This document shows, piece after piece, positions 41,873-53,800 of a DNA stretch of 64,000 nucleotides. Each line of letters starts with the position of its first letter. Position 1 is the stretch's first letter. The stretch covers positions 124,001 to 188,000 of the forward strand of contig JASANG010001382.1 of assembly GCA_030248215.1 (NCBI GenBank), in the 5' to 3' direction. The notes beneath the pieces are model-generated. The model worked only from the letters and a program-made list of their open reading frames with translations, was not told where the DNA came from and did not search any database. The DNA comes from Enoplolaimus lenunculus (taxonomy: Eukaryota; Nematoda; Enoplea; Enoplida; Thoracostomopsidae). A program made the position numbers and the translations under genes.

Positions 41873-44800
41873 CTGAAACAAAAAAAAACAATAGTTTGTA
41901 TTGTAATCGTGTTACATCACGCGTTGGCTACATTCTAAAACCGTACTTAAGTACGTTTTGGTACTTAACCATGCACTGAGCAATTACTTAACCATTTTGT
42001 CGTTTTTAAAAGCGTAAAAACGTAGATACGTAAAGTTGCTGACTAAATTTGATATATTTAATTCTGTGTTAAAACTTAATAAAGATCGACGATTTCGTAC
42101 CTTGGATGTTGGCAGCTCAACTGAATTACGCTTTAATCCTTGCTCCAAATTACTTGAAGATATCTGGAAACACGAAAATTATGGTTAATATTTAAACGTA
42201 TCGTCATTGTGTTGGGTCCATCCCTTATCCCCAAATGGAGATCAGCGGAGTACAACCGGAATTCCAGTTCCGGTAAATTTTTACCGGAATTAAAAATTCC
42301 GGTATTAAGTTTGATTTGTGGAAATTAAGATATTTTACTAAACAATGACGATACAAATTAAATAGATTTCATTAATATAGTATATAAACTATGACATTTG
42401 CCAATAAATAAACCATGGAATGTAGCTTTTTTTATCCGTGGATTATGAAAATCTAAAATACAGCAGATAAAGTCAATACCTATGTCCAACTAAGTGTTAT
42501 TTTTCCAATAATACTGCAAAAAGAAAATTAAAATGAATTTTTCGGTGGCATGTATTTTTCATTTTCCGGTTCCGTTTCCGGTAATTTTTTTCAAATTTCG
42601 GTTACGGTAAATTGTAATTCCGGTTGCACCGCGACAATTGATGTTGTAATTTTAACCATATAATTTTCGTTACGTTCTGTAATGTTGAAGATTACTTAAA
42701 ATCAGAATAAAAAAACGCAAATAACAAAAATAAAACAAATACAACTAAGAATAATAAAAACACTAACCGAACGCGAATAGTTGCCACGATTTCTTGTAGG
42801 TTCATGACCAACGGACGGATGCCCAGTTGTTCCTGAAACAAAAATACCTGGCAGCATGAAAAAAAGCAAAGAAATGTTTTCATATCAAATATAATTTTGG
42901 TTCATACATTTTAACGAATATTTGAAAATGCAGATATTCCAGGGTTGAATTAAAAAAACTGTCGCCACCGACAATTTTGGCTCAGGGTGGCGCTAAGCTC
43001 GTCGTTCGACGCCGTCCGTCACTGTGCGTTGTCGTACGCCAAATTACACACGTATGATACCGTATAATGACGCATGACGACGGACGGCGACGGACGTCAA
43101 CAAAAGCATAGCGCAACCCTAATGTTTCATTCTGATTGGTTAACGTTTCCAAGCATAAAGTGGCGGAGTGTGTTAGCAGAATAGCATTAAGATGACGCTA
43201 TTCTCTGCTGTGTCTTGCGGTTCGGCGGCGTAAGTCGAAAAGTTTTTGCTTAAAAATTTGATGCTTGTTTACTTTCCCACACATTTGTGCTAATTTAGGC
43301 GAAAGTTCCGCCCAAACAGTGTTTTTTCAGGTTTAGGTTTAGGTTTAGGCTTAAGCTTATTCTCAGTCCGTGTCTCAGGTTAGATTTATGTGTTGGTACA
43401 AGTTTATGCGGGGGGATTAACAAGTACAAAAAATATACTGTGGCATGTGACCGTTCATATGCGTTGCCAGACGGCACCGGACGACGCTGAAATAGTCAAA
43501 AAGTATAGCGTAACCCTAAAACTCGTATTTGAGCATAAACCAATTTTCTTACCTGCTGATTTTCGACGCTTTTCCAAATATTTCGGCGGAACAAGTTCTG
43601 ATTTCTTATACGATGATCGAATACGATAAGCATTGTTTGTCTCACCTGTCAACAAACACTGAAATGTGCTTGTAGCAGGGGCTGATAATCGATATTTAAC
43701 ATGATTTTATGCAACTGGGCACATTCTGTGTAGAAAACAATGTACCCGGCAGGCGTTGCGTTTTTGCCCTCCCACCCTTTATTTAGAAGGATGGTACAAC
43801 CAGTACGAACTATGACACTTCTTGTATGCAGCGTCAAACATGCTCCCCTTACAGTTTCATTTAGGGGTATTCATGTGATAGCGACCCCCTCTAAACAAAG
43901 GAGGGGTGGTCGGCCAACTGAGGCAGTTGCACACTCTTGTTAGAATGATCATTCACTCTTGTCTGTCCCAAGGCGAGTCTTCAGGGTGACTAATCGTGAA
44001 ACACACACGCGTTGGGGGGTGCGGGTAAGTTTGAATGAAAAATACTCCAACTTTTTGTTATTTGTTGCATTGCACCACAGGCTGATCCATAAATTTTTGA
44101 TTGGGAAGTCGACGTAAAATACGTGAAGAAATCTTCGGTAAGCGAAGGTTCAAAAGCAATTTTAGTGCTAAACTTTGACCGAAAAAAGTTTGCATTTTTC
44201 CTGTTGCAGTAGGCCAAGACCTGCATGGCCCATCTTGAATCCGCTGGTGTGCTGTGAACTGGTTCCAAACCCAACGCGGCTTCAACTCAACTCCAAACTT
44301 AAACGGTTTTGAATTTGAATCCATCACGAGCCTTGGTATCCAACAGGGACTATTCATATTTTAACTACTGTATATTACAGAAAACTTGTTAATTTGACTG
44401 AAAATTTTCTTACCATCACCTTCAACCGCCGATGTTGTTGTTGTTGTTGCATCGATTGACATAATAATTTCTCTCGCATGCGACGGGATTTCAATATCGC
44501 AATGTTCGAACATCGCTCGTTTCAACTCTCGTGTCCACTCACGTTTTTCGCCCACGTTTTTCGCCTGAAATCAGTATTAACCAAATGGTGTAAAATTGTC
44601 AATTTAAGGTTGATCAACGGTCGAATTAATTAATGTTTTCATTTCATTATATGTTGTAAACCTTATCGCAATATGTTTCACCAGGAGTGCATAATATATA
44701 CAAGAGTGCACAAGTCTTCCGATTCCACAAGGTACAAAATGTAGCACAGGGCGCTGCGTTTTTGGCCGACCCCCTTGAGGGGGGTCGCCGTCACATGCAA

Positions 44801-47800
44801 TACCGCTAAATTAGCAATTTTTGTTGCCGGATACATAAAGTGCCACGGTTCACACAGGTTGTACCCTATAAATAAAGGGGGCGTATGCCAAAAACGCAAC
44901 GCGTGCCGGGTACATTCTTTTCTACACAGAATGTACCCAGTTGCATGCTCTTGTTGAAGTATGCATCATTCACTCTTGGTTTAACCAAAGGACTAATCTG
45001 CAGCCGTATCCTCAGCTGTGTGTAGACAACTTACCACCAGTTGAGTTATAGGTTTTTAAGCAAGCTACAGACTGCCGATATGAAAATACGCGGATGCCCT
45101 TATTTGAAATTTTCTATTCAAAAAAGCGATGGGTCTCCGGATTCTTGAACCCGTTGGTTACTTGGATCCATAAACCATCAATGAATTTGGTCCCACACAC
45201 CGACGCAGGAAACCTACCAAAAATGTGTACATTCGCCGAGGGTCGTTGAAATGCCATACTTGAAACGCCAGCGGACTGCATTTAAGACTTTCGTTCAACA
45301 TAATTTGTGAACACTGAAAGTTTAACAATAAAGTGTGTTTCGTGTAAAATTCAAAACATACTTAATACACTGCAAAACATGGTGTGTCAAATTAACTCTC
45401 TCCGAAATAGGCTTTTCCGGACTACCCAAACTGAGTCAAATTCAACTCTGACAGAGTCAAACGTACGACTCTCAGCGAGTCGAATTTGACTCTGGCAGAG
45501 CCGAATTTGATTCCGTTTGTGTAGTACCGTAGAGCCTATTTCGGGGAGAGTCAATTTGACTCACCATTTGTTGCAGTGTGGTGCCGTCCAGCGTCGTACG
45601 TCATCATACGGTGTGAGCTACGCTGGCGGAAGGTGACGGACGCCGCCGGACTTCATCAAAAGTATAGCGTCACCCATAGTCTGGTACCAATTGAAAAAGC
45701 CTTAGCCACAAGGTGATAGTCCACCACTGTATTCGGACCCGTAGCCAAGGGAGGGCCAGGGACGGCTCAGCCCACCCACCCCATCGAAAAATTTTGGCCT
45801 CCCTAGAAAATTTTCAACCTTGCTTGTAACTCATTAAAAATCCATGAATGTCCCTCCTGAAAAATTTTAGCCCCCCCCTAGCATGGTGAGCTGGCTACGG
45901 GCCTGATTGAATTGAGACAAAAAGCAAGCTACTGATAGCCGAAGCAAATCACAGTGTACGATAGAACCTGTTGAACAGGCGATACAGGATACCGGCTTAA
46001 GGCAAAATCACGAACTTCTCACACTTCATACCGGAATCGCATCTTTACACTGTAACGCGGTTGAGTTTCGTTGTTGTTTCGCAACAATCAACACGCGATC
46101 GAATAAATACAACAACCGGTACATTGTCGACGATGTGTTTGAAGCAACAACTGAAGTCGAAGCACCGGTTGAGTTGACTCTCGACCCGGTTGCAGCTAAA
46201 TATCGAAATCGACCATCGAGAAGTAAATCGCCAAATTTGTCAGGATCATCCGACTGAAACAACACACAAAATACGCAGTGGTTGAACATACAGGATAAGG
46301 ATGCAGTGTCACAGGTGGGATAATGGGATCAAGATACTCTGGGGATACTGAAGCTGTGTTCGATACCCAGAGGGATGTGAAACATGCTGATATGCCAGTC
46401 GAACAAGTTTCGTTCAATTTCAGTTGCACCAAATAGTTGTTGCCAACCGTAGTCGGTAGAAGGAATGTGGCTAATTTTGTTGGATATTTCAGTGGTTTTT
46501 TTTGCGTAAAAATCTATTGTTTGGCTTTGGTTACATTTTTACATCAAGACTCTGTTTTCATCTGCATTGAAAATCTTGGGCATCATTTTTACAACAGCCA
46601 GATTTGGCGTTTTTCAACGTTCCCATGCGTACCTCGCAGTCCAGCGCAACATTCGCCAACTCATGCTGTATCGCTCGGATTTGTCCACAAATCTCGTGGC
46701 GTCGCTGAGCGTCGTTAATCCGTCGAGCAATCGCGGTCATCTGTTCGAGCGCTCGCTCAACGACGCTCAACTCGATGATGCTCGACGATTGATCGATGGC
46801 GGCGGCGTCGTCGAAGGACTCGTCGCCGGCGGTAACATCTTTCAACGTTGCCGACATATCAGCAGTTGCGGTGACATCAAACGATGTTCCTGAGCGTTCA
46901 GGACACGACGATCGTCGTGAGTCCTGGGTGGAACGCCGTGAAGACTGGGATTCAGTCCCGTCCCTGGAGCGTTTAGCACTTGGCCACGATTCACAGTTTG
47001 TTCGAGACGACAAATTGAACGATTGTTCAGAAGATGAGGTTGTTGAAGTGTCCGAACAGCCTTTGACGCCAAACCAAGGCGTGGATCCAAGCGATTGAGG
47101 CTCTTGAGACTGCATGCCTTCTGAACAGGTCAATTGATTGACCCTCTGGGACGATTCTGATACTCGTGGATTGTACTGTGGAGTGTCGGTTGTACCGGAA
47201 CTGGATGTCGCCTCCGACGTGGATCCTTGAGATTGTTTTGCTGCTCGGCAGTGTTTGAGCATACTCTGAAATGTAAAACAAGTTGTCTTTAATGTAATTC
47301 GAATGATTGAACGTATGTAACTGACTGTTTGACCAGATGCCTCAATCGATATTAAGCCAATTTCTAAATGTTCAAAGTGAAAAAAAGCATAAAAACTTTT
47401 AAAATTCCAATGGCTGTGCTAACACGGAAGCCAGCAAAGTTGACAGAAAGTTGCTAATAAACTAAAGAATCTGGTTGGGAAACTGATTATTTTTGGAAAA
47501 TCCAAAAAAAATTGTTAATTTTGCACTCATCCCACAAAACTGTCTGCGTCGACTGTTTTGCCGTTTAAATGTCGCGAGACTGACGGTCGACTGTTTAAAT
47601 TCAATTCAACCTACGTTGAGTTGAATTTACCTCAAGAAATAAATGATACTTGAGAATTCGTTGAACCGGTTTGAGCAAATAAGCATCCAATGGAAGGCTG
47701 TGGCCCAGCTCCGTTTGACGATCCTGAAAACACAACCATATTCAACAGATTTGACCAATAAACTTTCCATGGTTTCTGACTGTTGGTACTATACGGTCTG

Positions 47801-50800
47801 GACGACCCGTGTTTGAAGTTTTGCCAAAGTTAATGTCCACACCGGGAATCGAACCTCGGCCCTCTTGCGCTCGAGCCAAGCATGCTACCACTACACCACG
47901 CGGTCGTTAACTTTGGAATAATTTCAAACAGGGGTCGTGCAAACCGTATAGTACCAACATGATCATCCCCATAAAACATAACACTGACGAGCGAAGGGGG
48001 GCACAACTCATTGCCAAGTATGATTCGCCACCAGACCGAAACAGTGTCCGCATTTGTAAGTTCAACTACGATATTCATTCATAATCTTAAAAATTTCGGT
48101 GCATCCGCTTTCTTCTTTAGAGATCCCGGTGAATATTTGCACGTCTCAATTGTGTTTGTCAGAAAAATGAAACCTATTTGATATTTCAACTATGACAGAG
48201 TGACGGTTGCAGCCTGTGTACATTTTCAATTGAAATATAATTGAAAATGCTGCAGATTACAATTGATTTTTGAAAAAAGTCTAAAAAATAAGTTTGCCAT
48301 GAGCAAATACTTCAACCGCAGTGTCGCCATTTTTTGAAATATTAAATACCTGAACATTTCATAATTTTTCACGTTCGTATGCATATGTCTGGGTGCAATC
48401 GGAATTACAATTTACCAGAACCACAATTTGAAAAAATTACCGAAAACGGAACCGGAAAGAGACAAATACATGCCGCCGAAAATTTCATTTTCATTTTCTT
48501 TTTTGCGATATTATTGGATAAATAACCCTTTGTTGTATATATAAGTATTCACTTAATCAGCTGTATTTAAGATTTTCATAATCCACAGAAGCGAAATCTA
48601 CCTTTGATAGTTTCTTTTCGGTAATAGTCTACGTTTATATATAAACTACACTTATTCAATGTATATTTTATTTTTATTGTCATTTGTAGCAAAATGACTA
48701 AACAAGTCGCTTTACGAAAGCTTTTTAACGATTAGCAAATTTATAAAACGACCAAAATTTAATACTGGAATTTTTAATTGCGGTAGAGAAATTTACCGGT
48801 ACCGGAAAGTGAACATAACGCCAGAACAGAGAGATATATATTATATAATATATATTATATAAATTATAATTGCCTGGTCTGTTTAAACCTACGTTGAGCA
48901 TATCGTGACTATGTGTACAGCTTTTGAGTTGACCAAGTTTTTTGACTATTCTGAAAATACACAAAATAATACAGATAAAATAATCATAACCATATCGAAT
49001 TAATAAATATAATTTTTACGCAAAAATTATAAGTCTGAGCTCTTATTTGGGAACTCATTGACAAACATTTCACCCTTACACCTGTTGTACACTTTAACCC
49101 CCTTTTGCTGAAGTACGACAGAAACCTTTAGTCCTTTGGACATATGTTTTTATATCCATATGGATGTGAGCACTGGCGGATTCAGAGGGCGGCGTACGCC
49201 CCCCGATTCGAAATTTTTTGTGATAAAATGAAAAGGTCCCTACCTTGCAATTTAACGAAAATAATCACTAACTGTTTTCCCCTTGGATACTACTTCCGAA
49301 TTTTACGCCCATTCATTATTTCAGCTAAAAGCAATTTATTCTCGACCTGTAAACTGTGTATATGTATATATCAGGATGTAACCGGAATTACAATTTACCG
49401 GAACCGGCATTTGAAAAAACTACCGGAAGCGGAACCGGAAAGACAAAACAACATGCCGCCGAATAATTCATTTTGATTTTCTTTTTCGCAATATTATTAC
49501 TGAAATAACTCTTCGTAGGAGGTAGGTATTCACTTTATCTGCTGTATTTTAAATATTTATAATCCACGCAAGCGAAATCTACCTTCGATGGTATGTTTTC
49601 GGCCATTGTCAAGGTTTGCATACTATACTAATCAAATCAATTTAATTTATATCGTCATTTTTAGTAAAATATCTTTAATTGCCACCGACCAAATTTTAAT
49701 GCCGGAATTTTTAATTCCGACAAAAATTTACCAGAACCGGAAGGTCAAAAAATGCCGCACCGGAATTCCGGTTGCACCCTGGTATATATAATATATATGT
49801 TATGTATATATTTATATATTATATATTTACAAATATATATGACCTTTATATTATTTATGATATATCTTAAATTCCGGCCATTACATTCGAGTCGTAAAAT
49901 TGACCCGCTTTGTTGCCCTGTTTAATGGACATTCAATTTTACAACGTCAATTCAAACTTGAATTGATAAATTTCAACACCCATTGGTTTGAATTGAAACC
50001 GTTAAAACGACCATATGTTGTAGACAAACAGCTTTCTGTCATAGTCTTCAAGGCATCATGTGTCGCTTCGAGTCGTAGTATACTCTACAGCCCCCTCTGA
50101 CTATAGTATACTCTACAGCCCCCTCTGACTAAAGCTATGGGTAAATAGTCTTATACAATTGGAAAAATATCAAACACAACGTTTGATAGAATATTCGCCG
50201 CTGATCAACATCCGTTTCCGTTACGAAATAGCTAGAAATTCCGGTTGCAGTTTAATGCTTGCCAGGGTGGCAACAAAGGTTCGGATTCGACAAAAATTTG
50301 CGGTTCTGATTCGGTTGTGAAAAAACCGCATCCACAAGCCGAGTCCAACAGTGGTCGGCAATACTTTTTTCAATTTTAAACAAAAATTTTAAATAACTTG
50401 TTACATTAATAAAAAAATTTTATTTCAGGTTACAAATGTCAAAACTGAGGTCAGGGACGGAATACATTAACGTTTACATGTTATGCGGCTGGCATTGCGT
50501 TGATATTCTGAAACAAATTAGAGATATAACTGAAATTTGCAACATGCGAGATTCGGATTCGGCAAATTAGCAATGGATTCGGTGATATCGTAGATTCGGT
50601 GCCACCCTGATGCTTGCAATTCACGTAATATTTAGTATTCTACAATTACTCAAATAAAACCGTTGTTTTGCTAAACTTGCCAAAATTGAACAGTTATCAG
50701 ACTCAAATAGTTTTATACCCAAACATTCCCAACGGACGAACCAATTGGAGCGAATCAACGGTGTTGTACTCCAACTCCACCCGCAAAGATGACTTCGTTT

Positions 50801-53800
50801 TGAGAAACGTTAACTCTTTCCTGCATGAATATTTCTACTTTTCTTGTGTCCCAACACTTGTGGTAAGATTACGACGCCCATGTAAAGATCACGGAACATT
50901 TTTCCCTGAGACTGCAACAGAGTAAGCTTTAGACCATTTTTTGTTTAGCTTAGGCTTAGGCTAGTCTTAGGAATGTGCTCATTCTTACGCTTATGTTTAG
51001 GCTTAGGCTTAGGAATGTGCTCATTCTTACGCTTTTAGGCTTAAACTTAGGCTTAGGAATATGCTTATTTTTACGCTTAGGCTTAGGCTTAGGAATATGC
51101 TTATTTTTACGCTTAGGCTTAGGCTTAGGAATATGCTTATTTTTACGCTTCGGCTTAGGCTTAGGAATATGCTTATTTTTACGCTTAGGCTTAGGCTTAG
51201 GAATATGCTTATTTTTACGCTTAGGCTTAGGCTTAGGAATATGCTTATTTTTACGCTTAGGCTTAGGCTTAGGAATATGCTTATTTTTACGCTTAGGCTT
51301 AGGCTTAGGAATATGCTTATTTTTACGCTTAGGCTTAGGCTTAGGAATATGCTTATTTTTACGCTTAGGCTTAGGCTTAGGAATATGCTTATTTTTACGC
51401 TTAGGCTTAGGCTTAGGAATATGCTTATTTTTACGCTTAGGCTTAGGCTTAGGAATATGCTTATTTTTACGCTTAGGCTTAGGCTTAGGAATATGCTTAT
51501 AATACTGTTCCGCTCCTGTTCTTTACATTGGCTGATTAGGAGTCGCTCGATATCGCCACTCAGCTTTATGTACTTGACACTCGAACCCGAGGAAAGTCTC
51601 ATATCTTGCGGAGAATTTGTGCTGAACACTGCAACTACGTTAAGCCGTAATAGCACTTACGCAATTTAGTAGATACTTATATTATCAAGGGGGTTCGATG
51701 AGTTGTCCCACTTATTTCCAGTCACCCCCCCCCCCCGCTCTCTGGGTGGTTAACTTACTTTGGATACGACGTACAGTAGTGTTGATACAATTGAAACCCA
51801 TCGGCAAAATCAATAAACGTTTCAGCGATTCGTTCAATGTCAAGCTCACAGTTGTCTAAAGCCATGTAAAAGTGTCTAAAAATACAAATTAATTTTGCTA
51901 AAATATCATAGGATATTAATCAAAAATTCCAGCCAAGACAAATTAACTTAAACACAAGCTAATTATAAAGGTAATTGACGTAATTATTAAAATCAAAAAT
52001 TATACTGCCTATGCCCGGATTCAGGACCTGAGCGGCCACCCACCCCCCCGTTTGGGGGGACCCATCTCTGTGCAACAGGAATGACAATTTACTGGAACCG
52101 GAATTCCGGTTGCACCCTGGGCCCCACCCTAACCAATTGAAAAACAAAATCGCTGAAGTTTTAAAATGCGTCCGACTTCTCGCTCACGAGTTTGGAGGCG
52201 CCCATACTAGGGTTTGGGGGGAGCCCCCATGTTTTGTCTGCTCCAGCACTGTCCAAATTAAACGTGGAAGCGCAAATAAGTCTGGCTTACAATGAAATGG
52301 ACTTCAAATTACTGCGGGATTTAAGCCTGTGGATTATCCTTGATGGACCAAGTCACGTTGAAAGTACAGTACAGAATTGACAAATTCATAACTATATCGG
52401 ATAGAAATATATCTCAAGAAGATTCAGTTGCAGCAAGATATAATATTCACAAATAATTGGAGGTCCACTGGTCGATCCAAGAGGGGACACACAGTCCTAG
52501 CCCCCAACAGGGATTCGAACTAAGTGAGTCAAATTTGAATCTGGCCGAGTTAACTTAGTTTACGTAGTCCCGTAGAGCTTATTTCGGAGATATTCAATTT
52601 GACTCACCATTTTTTACAATGTACGAACTCGGGGACTCAGCCAACCGGACGCTTTCGCTTAGGAGGCTAATAGGTTTAAGTTCAGAATTAGACTTATCGT
52701 TATAAAGTTTACTGGACAAATCCCTGGATCAGTTGTCCTAGATTTTGAAACTCAAAACAATACTGCTAAGTTTTCCAAACATTTCAACCCAAAAATTTAT
52801 ACCCAAAAATTTCAACCCAAAAATTTCAACCCAAAAATTTCAACTCAAAAATTTTAACCCAAAAATTTCAACACAAAAATGTCAACACAAAAATTTCAAC
52901 CCAAACATTTCAACCCAAAAATTTCAACCCAAAAATGTCAACCCAAAAATTTCAATCCAAAAATTTCAACCCAAAAATTTCAACCCAAAAATTTCAACCC
53001 AAAAATTTCAACTCAAAAATTTTAACCCAAACATTTCAACCCAAAAATTTCAACTCAAAAATTTTAACCCAAACATTTCAACCCAAAAATTTCAACTCAA
53101 AAATCTTAACCCAAACATTTCAACCCAAAAATTTCAACTCAAAAATTTTAACCCAAACATTTCAACCCAAAAATTTCAACCCAAAAATTTCAACCCAAAA
53201 ATTTCAACCCAAAAATTTCAACCCAAAAATGTCAACCCAAAAATTTCAACCCAAAAATTTTAACCCAAAAATTTCAACCCAAAAATGTCAACCCAAAAAT
53301 TTCAACAGCGTCCATCAGTTGTTTGCTAAACATTTCAGATGCGTAAATAAGAAAAATTATAACAACAATGAGAGGTCAACAAATGGGGGTCAAAACCGAC
53401 TATTTCGACGCCAATTTTGACGCAAATTGATGTGTGTTTCTTGGAGCTGAGACTTGAAAAAAATGACCATAAAACTTTTTTAAGTATACTTAAGAGCATC
53501 CAGTATTGTTGCACCACCGACAAAATGTGTTAAAATTAAGTGAGAACACAAAAACTCAATTGTACTTAAACTAACACTGCTCTCTGTTTCCGTTTTAGGA
53601 GTTTCCTGTATTGACAGGGCCGTTAACCAAGAACTGTAGAAGGAACGGGAGACAATTTATAGTGAACACTTTCCATAAGATAGAATTGTTTTAATGATGT
53701 CGAAAAAATTATTCCGCTGGAAGTTGGTGAATGTGTCCGTGAAAGCAGGGCCGGAGCAGTCACCCCCCATTTAGGGTTGGTCACCCCCAAAGAAGGCCTC

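Noticed and set aside
44058-44357. Minus frame with [20 protein letters not shown] as a further RhoGEF exon
   Set aside because: It is not needed: exon 10 joins exon 11 in phase without it, and no acceptor/donor pair fits.
51057-51500. Chromosome end or telomere fusion point
   Set aside because: The TTAGGC blocks alternate with a fixed spacer and lie between MITE termini, with gene introns on both sides.
51027-51669. [10 protein letters not shown] and [12 protein letters not shown] repeat proteins
   Set aside because: They are translations of the 36-bp TTAGGC-containing array.
52745-53420. [14 protein letters not shown] repeat frames
   Set aside because: They are translations of the 14-bp array with rotating frames.
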